A stretch of DNA of 64,000 bases from Paraflavitalea devenefica. GTDB taxonomy: Bacteria; Bacteroidota; Bacteroidia; Chitinophagales; Chitinophagaceae. The notes beneath the pieces are model-generated. The model ran no database searches. It was not told the DNA's origin and saw only the letters and a list, made by a program, of their open reading frames with translations. A program made the translations under genes and the position numbers. Positions 51,192 through 59,914 of the stretch are shown here, piece after piece. The stretch spans positions 124,001 through 188,000 of the forward strand of contig NZ_JAARML010000008.1 of the NCBI RefSeq assembly GCF_011759375.1, in the 5' to 3' direction. Each line of letters starts with the position of its first letter. Position 1 is the stretch's first letter.

Positions 51192-52571
51192 TCAGGCTTC
51201 GGCCTTCCAGGTCACTTTTTTGTGGGGATATTTCTCAACGTGCTGGTATACAAGGCCCCTGATATAATCATTTTCAGGATAGCGGGTCAGGTAGCCTTTC
51301 AGGGAATCTATATCATGTACTGAACAGTCGGATGGCAGGTAGCCCATGCCATAAAAACGGCCTTTTTCTATGAGGATGCAGCTTTGTTCAATGGTCTGCT
51401 GGCCTTCGTCGACCACGGCAAACGTAGGCAGGTTTTGGTCCAGGTAATCTACTGCCTGTTGTACCCGTTCATTGTATTCCTGAGCAGTTTCGCGGTGTGC
51501 ACAGGCGCCCCGGCAGGTATTGTCCAGCAGGCCGGCGCAGAGGCCGGTATCCGTTTGCATGTGGCACAACTTGGGGCACAGCTCAAAGTTCTCCATCAGC
51601 CGCCGTAACAGGCGGTGCCCCTCCAGGAGCAGGTTGAACGTATAAATGGGGGTCAGGTTCTTCTTCATTTTATCAATGGCCAGGCGCTGGTACCCACTCC
51701 TGTCTTCATACAGGTACAATCCGTAAGCCGGGGTAAAACGTTTCTGGCTGCTGTTATAGGGAGGCCATAGGCGCCTGATCTCTACACTTTCGAGGATAAA
51801 GGCCATCAGCTCGGTAGCGCAAGGCTGGTAAGTGATGCTGTAAATATTGCGCAGGAACTCCTGCCGTTGGCGGCCGGCGCCATTGTGGGTAAAATGACTG
51901 CGTACCCGGTATTTCAGGTTCTTGGCCTTGCCTACATACAACACCTTGCCTTTCTGGTCATGGAAATAATACACGCCGGGTGTATACGGCAGCTTGTCTA
52001 CCTCTTCCTTGGGCAGGTGTGGTGGAAGGGATTGCTCTTTGGCCCCTTTTTTAATAAACTGCTGGATATGGGTGATGGCATCATGGCGCAGCAGGTGCTC
52101 CAGCAGGCGTACAGTGGCATCGGCATCGCCGCCCGCCCGGTGCCTGTTCTCTATGAAAATACCCAGGCTCTGGCATAAGTTGCCCAGGCTGTAGGATTTG
52201 AAGCCGGGGAATACCTTTTTGGAAAGGCGTACTGTACAAAGCTTGCTGGCCGTAAGCTCGTAGCCGGCCTGCGACAGGTGATGCTTCAGGAAAGAATAGT
52301 CAAAATTCACATTATGGGCAACGAATACAGCCCCTTCCAGTAAGCCATGTATAGCAGGGGCTATTGCTGAAAAAGAAGGCGCTTCTTCTACCATATCAGG
52401 CGTAATGCCCGTCAGCACCTGGATGTAATAAGGGATCGCCCGCACAGGTTTTATCAGGCTTTCAAAGCGCTCCACGATCTTTTCCCCGTCGTGTAACACA
52501 ATAGCCACCTCCGTTATGTCGTTATTAGCAGCATAACCGCCGGTGGTTTCTATATCTACAATGGCATACAT
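51192..52571 (-). CDS. DnaQ-like 3'-5' exonuclease fused to a UvrC-type GIY-YIG domain
   Basis: 459 residues. Residues 1-165 are a DEDDh exonuclease with motif I 'IVDIETTGG' (D-x-E), motif II 'HNVNFDYSFLKHHL', and motif III 'HRAGGDADAT' (H-x4-D). Residues ~195-285 are a GIY-YIG nuclease ('PGVYYFHDQKGKVLYVGKAK', conserved Arg, and Glu in 'LESVEIRRLWPPYN'). The C-terminal part has cysteines ('CPKLCHMQTDTGLC', 'CRGACAHRE') recalling the UvrC/Cho cysteine region. Known in Bacteroidota and Actinobacteria as an epsilon-like exonuclease/Cho fusion, probably in repair of bulky lesions. It stands alone. Confidence 0.92.
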   Translation of the reverse strand: MYAIVDIETTGGYAANNDITEVAIVLHDGEKIVERFESLIKPVRAIPYYIQVLTGITPDMVEEAPSFSAIAPAIHGLLEGAVFVAHNVNFDYSFLKHHLSQAGYELTASKLCTVRLSKKVFPGFKSYSLGNLCQSLGIFIENRHRAGGDADATVRLLEHLLRHDAITHIQQFIKKGAKEQSLPPHLPKEEVDKLPYTPGVYYFHDQKGKVLYVGKAKNLKYRVRSHFTHNGAGRQRQEFLRNIYSITYQPCATELMAFILESVEIRRLWPPYNSSQKRFTPAYGLYLYEDRSGYQRLAIDKMKKNLTPIYTFNLLLEGHRLLRRLMENFELCPKLCHMQTDTGLCAGLLDNTCRGACAHRETAQEYNERVQQAVDYLDQNLPTFAVVDEGQQTIEQSCILIEKGRFYGMGYLPSDCSVHDIDSLKGYLTRYPENDYIRGLVYQHVEKYPHKKVTWKAEA

Positions 52572-52729
52572 GGGATGATAAAGTTAGGAAGAAGTGCCAG
52601 CAAAAAAGTAGGAAACACACGCCGGTTTTTATCCACCGTACCGCCCAACAGGAAGCTGCCAGCAGCTTCTTATCCACATCCGCCCCCTGTGAGGACTTTG
52701 AGCAGTCTTAAACCTCAAAATCCATATCT

Positions 52730-52840
52730 ATGCAAAAAATCGACCTACAAGGTGCAGGCGAAACCAGCGTGCTTGCCATTGCCACAGTACTTTATTTTTC
52801 AGCGTTGATTCTGTTTTCTTATTGGTTCACCCAAAGTTGA
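52730..52840 (+). CDS. 36-aa single-pass membrane micro-protein (first of a pair)
   Basis: ATG at 52730 to TGA at 52840. A polar N-terminus (MQKIDLQGAGETS) is followed by a ~20-residue hydrophobic segment rich in Leu, Ile and aromatic residues, ending 'YWFTQS'. A stem-loop with a T-rich tail follows 37 bases later, which supports a real transcript. A similar micro-gene lies 295 bases downstream on the same strand. Both have a polar start, a Ser/Glu-Thr motif, one helix and a C-terminal 'SY-x-W/Y-W/Y' cluster. Function unknown; size recalls small subunits of membrane enzymes. Confidence 0.5.
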   Translation: MQKIDLQGAGETSVLAIATVLYFSALILFSYWFTQS

Positions 52841-52876
52841 TTATTTCGCTGATAATCAATGAGGATAGGTTTTCTT

Positions 52877-52909
52877 ACCCGCAGGAGCCGACTTCCCTGT
52901 GGGTATTTT
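52877..52909 (+). terminator. Terminator after first micro-gene
   Basis: ACCCGCAGG (52877-52885) pairs with CCTGTGGGT (52896-52904) with one G-T wobble and a 10-base loop, followed by ATTTTGTATT. It lies 37 bases after the stop of the 36-aa frame. Confidence 0.6.
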
Positions 52910-53135
52910 GTATTAGGGAAAATTTAGCTTGCAGGATCAAAAATCCTGTATTACTTTTGTCTCAGCACCGGCCATTAAAACTCAAGCAGCGCTTCAAACG
53001 ATTGTTGATTTATCCCCTGAATCGTACTACGTATCTTATTGACAGACCGCCCCTGAGATTCCCATCCCTCTGAAGACCGATTGTACAGATCGTACACGTA
53101 CAATTTCTTAACACACAAAAAAAACACGTAGTCGT

Positions 53136-53243
53136 ATGAAGAAGACTCATTTACATGTAAGTGAAACTACCAAGGTTGTTTTAGTAGCAATCGGTTTCCT
53201 GACCCTGATCATGCTTTTGTCTTACCTGTACTGGTACGCTTAA
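53136..53243 (+). CDS. 35-aa single-pass membrane micro-protein (second of a pair)
   Basis: ATG at 53136 to TAA at 53243. The N-terminus MKKTHLHVSETTK is basic and polar. A ~18-residue hydrophobic helix follows (VVLVAIGFLTLIMLLSY), ending LYWYA. A strong intrinsic terminator follows at 53319. Likeness in layout and ending to the 36-aa frame upstream suggests two paralogous membrane micro-proteins. The frame is far below usual gene-calling limits; support comes from composition, paired layout and terminators. Confidence 0.55.
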   Translation: MKKTHLHVSETTKVVLVAIGFLTLIMLLSYLYWYA

Positions 53244-53318
53244 TATAAAAGTACCACTGTACCTAACCACAGAAAGCCGCAGGCAACGAGTTTGCCCGCA
53301 GTAACCTCTTTTTCTCAG

Positions 53319-53355
53319 GCGCTCCACGTTTAAAGTGGGGCGCTTTTTGTTTTTT
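53319..53355 (+). terminator. Strong intrinsic terminator after second micro-gene
   Basis: GCGCTCCAC (53319-53327) pairs with GTGGGGCGC (53335-53343) with one wobble and a 7-base loop, followed by T5-G-T6. It separates the micro-gene transcript from valS. Confidence 0.88.
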
Positions 53356-53357
53356 AG

Positions 53358-53470
53358 GCGAGTAGTAAATGGCAAGTGGCGAGTAGGGCTTTAAGTGTAG
53401 CTTGTTAACTAATCGGCCACTAGCCGCCGTCAGTCTCCACCCCACTTGCCATTTCCCACTAGCCACTCGC
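53358..53470. repeat. Heptamer-built hairpin element (GCGAGTG family), copy B
   Basis: Left arm 53358-53385 is GCGAGTA, GTAAATG, GCAAGTG, GCGAGTA. The right arm includes CACTAGC at 53418-53424. Its main block is 53443-53470, which reads on the minus strand as GCGAGTG, GCTAGTG, GGAAATG, GCAAGTG. The arms could form an imperfect long hairpin. It starts two bases after the terminator T-run and ends about 10 bases before the putative valS -7 element, so it lies outside both transcripts if those calls are right. Confidence 0.75.
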
Positions 53471-53480
53471 CTGTTTTCCG

Positions 53481-53488
53481 TACCTTTG
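53481..53488 (+). promoter_or_regulatory. Bacteroidota -7 promoter element for valS
   Basis: TACCTTTG matches TAnnTTTG exactly and lies 24 bases before the preferred valS start. No TTTG was found at the right distance upstream; the -33 region falls within the heptamer element. Confidence 0.5.
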
Positions 53489-53512
53489 CCGTCCTTTAAG
53501 ATGATCATACAG

Positions 53513-56152
53513 ATGGAATTAAGTAAAAACTATACTCCCTCGGCAATAGAGGAAAAATGGACCGCGATCTGGAAAGAAAAACGCTATTTCAACAGCAAAC
53601 CCGACGGGCGCAAGGCCTTCACGGTGGTGATCCCCCCTCCCAATGTAACCGGTGTGCTGCACATGGGGCATACGCTCAATGAAACCGTACAGGATATCCT
53701 GGTGCGCAAGGCGCGTATGAGCGGCTTCAACGCCTGCTGGGTACCCGGCAGCGACCATGCTTCCATTGCCACAGAGGCCAAGGTGGTGCAGATGCTGGAA
53801 AAAGAGAAAGGCATTAAGAAGCGTGACCTTACCCGTGAAAAGTTTCTTGAACATGCCTATGAATGGAAAGATAAATATGGCGGCATCATTTATCACCAGA
53901 TCGAAAAACTGGGCTGCAGTGTAGACTGGGACAGGGTATCTTTTACCATGGACCCGGATTATTATAAAGCGGTGATCAAAGTATTTGTAGACCTTTATAA
54001 TAAGAAACTGATCTATCGCGGCGCCCGCATGATCAACTGGGACCCTGCCGCCAAAACAGCCCTCAGCGATGAAGAAGTAGAGTATAAGGAAATACAGGGC
54101 AAGCTGTATTACGTGGAATACAAAGTAGCGAATGCAGATGGCACTCCTTCCGGCGATAAAGGTATTATCATTGCTACCCAGCGCCCGGAAACCATTATGG
54201 GCGATACAGGCGTATGCGTTAATCCTACTGACGAACGCTATGCCCACCTGAAAGGAAAGAAAGTGATTGTGCCGCTGGTGAACCGGGCAGTACCCGTGAT
54301 CTTTGATGAGTATGTAGATAAGGAATTTGGTACCGGCGCTTTAAAAGTTACGCCGGCACATGATATCAACGACTATAACCTTGGCCTGAAACATAACCTG
54401 GAGATCATTGATACCTTAACAGAAGATGGCAGGCTGAGCGAAGCCGCGCAGGTATGCGTAGGCATGGACCGTTTTGAGGCCCGTAAAGAAGTGGTAAAGC
54501 TGTTGAAAGAACAGGGCCTGCTGGTGAAAGAGGAAGAGTATACCACCCGTCTTGGTTTTTCCCAGCGTACCAGCGCGGTGGTAGAGCCCCGTATCTCTAC
54601 CCAGTGGTTTGTAGCGATGCGTACACTGGCCGATAAGGCCCTGCTGGCCGTTACCAGTGGTGAAGTACGTATACACCCCGGCGATAAATTCCTGGCGACC
54701 TATAAATACTGGCTGGAGAATGTAAAGGATTGGTGTATCAGCCGCCAGTTGTGGTGGGGACAGCAAATACCGGCTTACTATGCACCTGATGGTAGTTTTG
54801 TGGTAGCAGAGAGCAAGGAAGCTGCGCTGGAGCAGTTTAAGCAACAAGGAGCACAGTTTACTATTAAAGATCTTACACAGGACGAAGACTGTCTGGACAC
54901 CTGGTTCTCTTCCTGGTTATGGCCCATTGAAGTATTCAAAGGCGTCACCCAACCCGGCAACCCGGAGATTAACTACTACTACCCTACTTCTGTACTGGTA
55001 ACCGGTCAGGATATCATCTTCTTCTGGGTAGCACGTATGATCATGGCGGGTATGGAATACATGAATGAGAAACCCTTCAGTGATGTATACTTTACCGGCA
55101 TGGTGCGCGATAAGCAGGGCCGTAAGATGAGCAAGAGCTTGGGCAACTCACCCGACCTGCTGGAAATGATTGATAAGTCAGGCGCCGATGCGGTACGCTT
55201 TGGCATCATGATCTCTTCTCCGGCCGGTAATGACCTGCTGTTTGATGACTCATCGCCAGCTCAGGGCCGCGAATTCAATAATAAAATGTGGAATGCGCTT
55301 AAGCTGGTAAAAATATTCGAAGCGCGCCAGGCAACGGAAGCGGGCAACGAGACCGTGCCTTTTGCGGTGAACTGGTTCCAACATCGCCTCAACGAAGCGA
55401 AGGCGGATATTGAAAAGTCGTTCGCCGAATTTAAGCTGAGCGAAGCGCTGAAGACCTTGTATTCGCTGATTTGGACTGATTTCTGTAGCTGGTACCTCGA
55501 ATGGATAAAGCCTGCACCAGAGCAGCCGATCGCGAAAGCAGTATATGAGAAAACGGTTGATTTCTTCTCCGAGCTGATGCAGTTGTTGCATCCGTTCATG
55601 CCTTTCATCACAGAAGAGATCTACCAGTTGTTGGCCGAGCGTACCGATGTGCTGTGTATAAAACAGTTTACTCTTGTACAACCTGCCGATAAAACGATGT
55701 TGCTGGAAGGCCAATTACTGCAAAATGTGATCACCGGTTTGCGCGACACCCGCAACAAGAACCAGTTGAAGCCCAAAGAGGCCATCAAGTTATGCATCCA
55801 TACGGCTGATAATACCTTGTACAAAGCCATTGAATCCATCCTTGCCAAACAAGTGAATGCAGATTCCATCACTTATGTACAGGAGCCGGTGCCCAACAGC
55901 ATTGCAGCCGTTATTGGCAAAGACAAATTCTACATCACTTCCGAACAAGAGGTAGATACTACGCACCAGAAAGCAACCCTGAGCAAAGAACTGGAATACC
56001 TCAAAGGGTTCCTCGAATCAGTGAATAAGAAACTGAGCAACGAACGTTTTGTGCAAAACGCCAAACCGGAAGTAGTAAACATTGAACAAAAGAAGAAGGC
56101 CGATGCAGAAGCGAAGATAAAGATCATAGAAGAGAGCCTTTCTCATCTGTAA
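53513..56152 (+). CDS. valS: Valine--tRNA ligase
   Basis: 879 residues from the ATG at 53513; an ATG at 53501 adds four residues, and the frame open from 53402 runs through the repeat element and promoter and is rejected. Class I synthetase with HIGH-type signature H50-M-G-H53 ('NVTGVLHMGHTLN') and 'KMSKSLGN'. The CP1 editing domain has 'ATQRPETIMGDTGVCVNP'. Also visible are 'GQDIIFFWVARMIMAG' and a C-terminal coiled coil ('KAEAKIKIIEESL'). It charges tRNA-Val, and a tRNA-Val gene lies 8.5 kb upstream. Confidence 0.97.
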   Translation: MELSKNYTPSAIEEKWTAIWKEKRYFNSKPDGRKAFTVVIPPPNVTGVLHMGHTLNETVQDILVRKARMSGFNACWVPGSDHASIATEAKVVQMLEKEKGIKKRDLTREKFLEHAYEWKDKYGGIIYHQIEKLGCSVDWDRVSFTMDPDYYKAVIKVFVDLYNKKLIYRGARMINWDPAAKTALSDEEVEYKEIQGKLYYVEYKVANADGTPSGDKGIIIATQRPETIMGDTGVCVNPTDERYAHLKGKKVIVPLVNRAVPVIFDEYVDKEFGTGALKVTPAHDINDYNLGLKHNLEIIDTLTEDGRLSEAAQVCVGMDRFEARKEVVKLLKEQGLLVKEEEYTTRLGFSQRTSAVVEPRISTQWFVAMRTLADKALLAVTSGEVRIHPGDKFLATYKYWLENVKDWCISRQLWWGQQIPAYYAPDGSFVVAESKEAALEQFKQQGAQFTIKDLTQDEDCLDTWFSSWLWPIEVFKGVTQPGNPEINYYYPTSVLVTGQDIIFFWVARMIMAGMEYMNEKPFSDVYFTGMVRDKQGRKMSKSLGNSPDLLEMIDKSGADAVRFGIMISSPAGNDLLFDDSSPAQGREFNNKMWNALKLVKIFEARQATEAGNETVPFAVNWFQHRLNEAKADIEKSFAEFKLSEALKTLYSLIWTDFCSWYLEWIKPAPEQPIAKAVYEKTVDFFSELMQLLHPFMPFITEEIYQLLAERTDVLCIKQFTLVQPADKTMLLEGQLLQNVITGLRDTRNKNQLKPKEAIKLCIHTADNTLYKAIESILAKQVNADSITYVQEPVPNSIAAVIGKDKFYITSEQEVDTTHQKATLSKELEYLKGFLESVNKKLSNERFVQNAKPEVVNIEQKKKADAEAKIKIIEESLSHL

Positions 56153-56163
56153 TAAGGAAAACA

Positions 56164-56232
56164 GCGAGTAGGAAGTGGCGAGTAGCGAGTGGGAAATCCA
56201 TCACTACTCGCCACTCGCTATTTACCACTTGC
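56164..56232. repeat. Heptamer-built hairpin element (GCGAGTG family), copy C
   Basis: Left arm 56164-56198 is GCGAGTA, GGAAGTG, GCGAGTA, GCGAGTG, GGAAATC. Right arm 56205-56232, on the minus strand, is GCAAGTG, GTAAATA, GCGAGTG, GCGAGTA. The loop is only ~6 bases, so this copy can form the most compact hairpin. It fills the gap between the convergent valS (stop 56152) and the outer-membrane protein gene (stop 56238). Confidence 0.78.
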
Positions 56233-56237
56233 CTCTT

Positions 56238-59081
56238 TTAATTCCTCCCCAATAAATTGATCGGCACAATAAACTCCCACACGTTGGCAGAAGGATTGAG
56301 CTGGGAAAGGTCCTGCAGGCGGCTATAACGGAAACCAAAAGTTACATTATGCTGGTTCCACCATTTGGTATCAAAAAAGATCTCTGTACCATAAGAGCGG
56401 AAATCGGCCTCTACTTTGGGACGCGGTGACCGGCGATAGTCATAATCCTGTACCCGTACGAAATCATAGAACAGGTTGGACCTGATACGCATGAAATACA
56501 CAATATTGCCCAAGCCCCAGTCGGGATAGGCCAATGCGAGGTGATAATTGGCGCCCAGTTTAAACATGCGGTGCACATTTAAACCAACATACCCCCGGGC
56601 AAAAGGAAAAGCGGTAGAGAAGCTTACATTATACAAAGTATCCCGGCCATGGAAAGCGGTGTTGATGATAATATTGTGGTCCCTGCTAAAGCCGGGGAAA
56701 TACCAGTTGGCATTGGCCACAAACTGATCGCCTTCCACTTTTGTTACAGCACGGGTATAATTCAGGTAAATGGTTTGCGCCAGGTGCGGATAGATCTGCT
56801 GGCGGGCCTGCTGTAACTGGTTGCTGAAAGAGATATATGAGCTTACATAATTAAAGGCCTTATTGTCTACCGAATCCTTCCAGGAGCCCCGGTAAAACCG
56901 CTGGTTATGGACCAGGTCACTGCCAATTGTCAGCGCCCGGTTAAAACGTCCACTGGTAAGATTGAGTGGCACCTGTAATCCTACACTGTTTTCCCAGGTA
57001 TTATAAAATACCCGCTGGTTGCTACGGGTCTCAGTGCGGTCAATCGTATACACAGAGCCCAGTCTGATCCATGGATACAAAGCGGCATACGTAAACCGCC
57101 CGCCGAATTGCTTGTATTCAAAGTCACGGTTATAATTAAAGTACAGTTCCGACTGCAGGGTATTCAGCACATTCTCCCCGATAATAGAGAACGTATAATC
57201 AGGGTCTTCCACAATGGGCCGCCAGCTATGGAAATTGAATAACCTGAATGCTTTGTGGTAAGTGGTAACAGGATATAAAGTAGTATCGGAAGGCAACGCA
57301 TCCTGCAATACAGTTGCACCAGGCGCCAGTTCCTGCACGCGGAAGATGGAGGGCGCTGCTGCCAAATCATCAGCAGCAACCGGCGTCAGTTGGCTGGCGG
57401 CCAATACACCCTGCTCCAGTCGATCCCCCACGGCCGTAAAGCCTGTCCAGGCAAAACGGCCATGCGCTACCTGCAATTGGTAATGACCGGTAGCAGCCGT
57501 GGCTGCAGGGGGCGTAAACAGGAAGAGCTTTTTATTGGTGAAGATGAACAGCCTGTCCTGCCCTTTATAGGAAGCCGAAAAGCTGATCGTGTCCTTATGT
57601 ACCGTGGGGAAACCAATCACATTCATGGAAAAAGGCAGCAGGTATTCAGTGCTTCCATCAACGGTGTTGATCACACCAAGCGACATGGCGCCTTTGGCAT
57701 TACGCACGGCCGCTACTACCTGTTGGTCGCTATAAAACTTTGGGTACGTATACAGCAGTTGGTCCGGGTTGGGCAGCTTCTTCATCACTGCTCCGTCGGT
57801 GCTGTTCAGGATATGCAGCGCTGCCGGTGCGCCGGGGATTACCTGTACCGCTACAATCTGCGTACCGGCTTCATTAATATCGGGAGAGAAATACCAGGAC
57901 TTATGGGTCAGGGTACGTTGCTGCGCCGTGGTCACATCCAGTAATTTGATCACACTGTAATCTTTCCAGCGCCAGCGGATATCGGGTTCATAAGCGGCAT
58001 ACACTACCCGGCCATTGCGATAGGAGAAATAATTATCCAGGGAAATATCTTTCATCCGCAGTTTATCATCCATGCCTCCCAGCACATTGCGCATATAAAA
58101 AGCCGGCACCTTCTTGTAACTGCTGCTGACAAAAATGAGGGTCTGGTCATCCATCCACTGGGGGAATTCTTCATCGGCCACAAAATGGCGGTGTTGCTGT
58201 GCCCAGTGGTCCACTGTAGAATCTTTTGCACCGGTAGCCAGAGAAGCCCTGAAATAATCCAATGCTTCCCGGCGGAAGGTTTTATAATCCCGGCCGGTAT
58301 ATTTCTTCACGGCCTGCTGGAAAGGATAGAATAACCCTTTATAGCGTACTGCCTCATCCGTGATCTTGCCCCATACATCAGCACCATACTTTTCGCGGCC
58401 ATACGCCACCATCATATAGCCCAGCTTATAATGATCGGGCACAAAATCGCGCAGGGAACCATTACGCAGCTTCATCCAGGAATAGTGTTTATGGGCGCTC
58501 CACAGGGAACGGTAGCCATTGAAAAAGGAGGGTAACCTTCCCCTGCCCTGTTCGCTCAGGGAGGTCTCCTGGTATACGGCATCCCCTTCCCAGAACCAGT
58601 TGGGCACCGCGGCACTGTTCACCAGTTCCAGTCCCTGCTCGCCAAAGAGGTAGTAGAATGCTTTGGAAATACCTTTCCGGAAATTATTGTATTGCTGTAC
58701 GTGCCGGTATTCATGCAGGGCCAGGGTGCGGTGCCAGGACAGGCTGCCCAGGCCAAAGCTGTTTTGCGGAGGCATTAAGTCAAACTCGCTGCGCCAGGGC
58801 CCCAGGCCTACATAACCATTGGAAATAGTCGTTCGGGGCTGCAGTACAATGCTGACCTTACGGAAGTCCTTTCCGAGGGTGGTGGTGGTTTGCTGCCCCA
58901 ACCGGTGCACGATACCTGCAATTTCAGCAGCCTGCCGCTGGTAGCCGGCGGGGAAAATAACACGCACGGTATCTGTATTGATCTGCTTCCATTGTGTACG
59001 CGTAGGATGACCGCCAAATTGCTGGGCCGGCGATAATCCATAAACAAGCAGGGCTAAGGCCAGTAAAGAACATTTTAACAT
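56238..59081 (-). CDS. Outer-membrane beta-barrel protein with N-terminal peptidase-like domain and propeller
   Basis: 947 residues from the ATG at 59081, which gives a standard signal peptide; an ATG at 59129 adds 16. Residues ~25-260 contain 'LALHEYRHVQQY' (H123-E-x2-H127) and 'NWFWEGDAVYQET' (E165), a gluzincin-like zinc site. Residues ~300-600 look like a TolB/WD40-type propeller ('WYFSPDINEAGTQIVAVQ'). The last ~330 residues are alternating strands typical of an outer-membrane barrel, ending in aromatic-rich strands ('FGFRYSRLQDL', 'WEFIVPINLLGRN'). Family resemblance: Bacteroidota translocation-protein-TolB-like outer-membrane proteins. Peptidase activity is unproven. Confidence 0.82.
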   Translation of the reverse strand: MLKCSLLALALLVYGLSPAQQFGGHPTRTQWKQINTDTVRVIFPAGYQRQAAEIAGIVHRLGQQTTTTLGKDFRKVSIVLQPRTTISNGYVGLGPWRSEFDLMPPQNSFGLGSLSWHRTLALHEYRHVQQYNNFRKGISKAFYYLFGEQGLELVNSAAVPNWFWEGDAVYQETSLSEQGRGRLPSFFNGYRSLWSAHKHYSWMKLRNGSLRDFVPDHYKLGYMMVAYGREKYGADVWGKITDEAVRYKGLFYPFQQAVKKYTGRDYKTFRREALDYFRASLATGAKDSTVDHWAQQHRHFVADEEFPQWMDDQTLIFVSSSYKKVPAFYMRNVLGGMDDKLRMKDISLDNYFSYRNGRVVYAAYEPDIRWRWKDYSVIKLLDVTTAQQRTLTHKSWYFSPDINEAGTQIVAVQVIPGAPAALHILNSTDGAVMKKLPNPDQLLYTYPKFYSDQQVVAAVRNAKGAMSLGVINTVDGSTEYLLPFSMNVIGFPTVHKDTISFSASYKGQDRLFIFTNKKLFLFTPPAATAATGHYQLQVAHGRFAWTGFTAVGDRLEQGVLAASQLTPVAADDLAAAPSIFRVQELAPGATVLQDALPSDTTLYPVTTYHKAFRLFNFHSWRPIVEDPDYTFSIIGENVLNTLQSELYFNYNRDFEYKQFGGRFTYAALYPWIRLGSVYTIDRTETRSNQRVFYNTWENSVGLQVPLNLTSGRFNRALTIGSDLVHNQRFYRGSWKDSVDNKAFNYVSSYISFSNQLQQARQQIYPHLAQTIYLNYTRAVTKVEGDQFVANANWYFPGFSRDHNIIINTAFHGRDTLYNVSFSTAFPFARGYVGLNVHRMFKLGANYHLALAYPDWGLGNIVYFMRIRSNLFYDFVRVQDYDYRRSPRPKVEADFRSYGTEIFFDTKWWNQHNVTFGFRYSRLQDLSQLNPSANVWEFIVPINLLGRN

Positions 59082-59176
59082 GAGCAGGTTATTAGCAGTA
59101 TTGATTCGGGAAATTAAGTCTTTTTTCATATCCTAATCTTATATTAAAGTAAACCGGTGGTTACGTATTTTTGGGC

Positions 59177-59905
59177 ATGCTGTCTTTATTAGCTTTATCC
59201 CTTGCCCCCGGAATAGCCATCATCTTTTATATTTATTCAAAAGATAAATATGACAGGGAGCCTTTTGAGAACCTCTTTATCTCTTTTCTCCTGGGGGTAG
59301 TCGGAACGGTACCTGCTTCGATCATACAAAGAAACCTGCAACCGGAGCTGGACCGGTTTGTGCCCGTCTTTTCCCTTACCTATTACTTTCTCTGGGCGTT
59401 TATACTGGTAGCTTTTAGTGAAGAGGGGTGCAAATACCTGGCCCTGCGCCTGTATTCCTATCGCCGCAAGGCATTTAATGAACCGTTTGATGGTATTGTG
59501 TATTCCGTGATGGTGAGTATGGGATTTGCCACCCTGGAGAATGTGTTGTATGTATTCCAGCATGGCTTTGCTACCGGCGTATTGCGCATGTTCCTGTCCG
59601 TACCGGCCCATGCCTGCTTTGGTGTGCTGATGGGCTACCATACCGGGCTTGCCAAATTCGACCCCGCCAGAGCCTCTTTTCATTTATGGAAAGGCGTATT
59701 GCTGGCAGTCTTCTTTCACGGCAGCTTCGACTTTTTCCTGTTCCTGCAGAACAACCCCAAAGTCACCTACTATGTTTCGGAAGCCTTACTGGTCACCAGC
59801 GCCCTGGTTTCCTATTGGATCGCCATCCGGCTTTCCCTGCGTGCCATCAAACAACACGAGGCACTTTCCAAACAGGCATTTGATAACCCCAGGGATATAC
59901 TTTAG
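59177..59905 (+). CDS. PrsW-type glutamic intramembrane protease
   Basis: 242 residues from the ATG at 59177; a TTG two codons upstream is in frame but unlikely. About eight membrane helices. PrsW motifs: E82-E83-x-x-K86 ('FSEEGCKYLAL'), 'FNEPFDGIVYSVMVSMGFAT', 'PAHACFGVLMGY' and 'FFHGSFDF', which supply the catalytic Glu/His set. Best-known members cleave anti-sigma factors or process membrane proteins. A TAnnTTTG-like element lies 4 bases before the ATG. The GNAT gene begins 9 bases after its stop. Confidence 0.9.
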   Translation: MLSLLALSLAPGIAIIFYIYSKDKYDREPFENLFISFLLGVVGTVPASIIQRNLQPELDRFVPVFSLTYYFLWAFILVAFSEEGCKYLALRLYSYRRKAFNEPFDGIVYSVMVSMGFATLENVLYVFQHGFATGVLRMFLSVPAHACFGVLMGYHTGLAKFDPARASFHLWKGVLLAVFFHGSFDFFLFLQNNPKVTYYVSEALLVTSALVSYWIAIRLSLRAIKQHEALSKQAFDNPRDIL

Positions 59906-59914
59906 TTTTGATAT

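Noticed and set aside
51087..51323. 78-codon plus-strand frame at the end of the exonuclease gene
   Set aside because: Mostly antisense to the exonuclease C-terminus; no features.
52575..52808. 77-codon frame upstream of the micro-genes
   Set aside because: Its translation is Pro/Lys-rich with no structure and it overlaps the 36-aa micro-gene in another frame, which has a membrane helix and a terminator.
53402..53512. Frame extension of valS to 53402
   Set aside because: It runs through the heptamer repeat and the -7 element and matches no synthetase N-terminus.
53244..53512. T-box or leader-peptide control of valS
   Set aside because: No T-box consensus, no valine-rich short frame; the region is filled by a terminator, the heptamer element and a promoter-like motif.
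29274..56232. CRISPR array explanation for the repeat elements
   Set aside because: Units are 7 bases with no unique spacers, arms are inverted and no cas genes are present.
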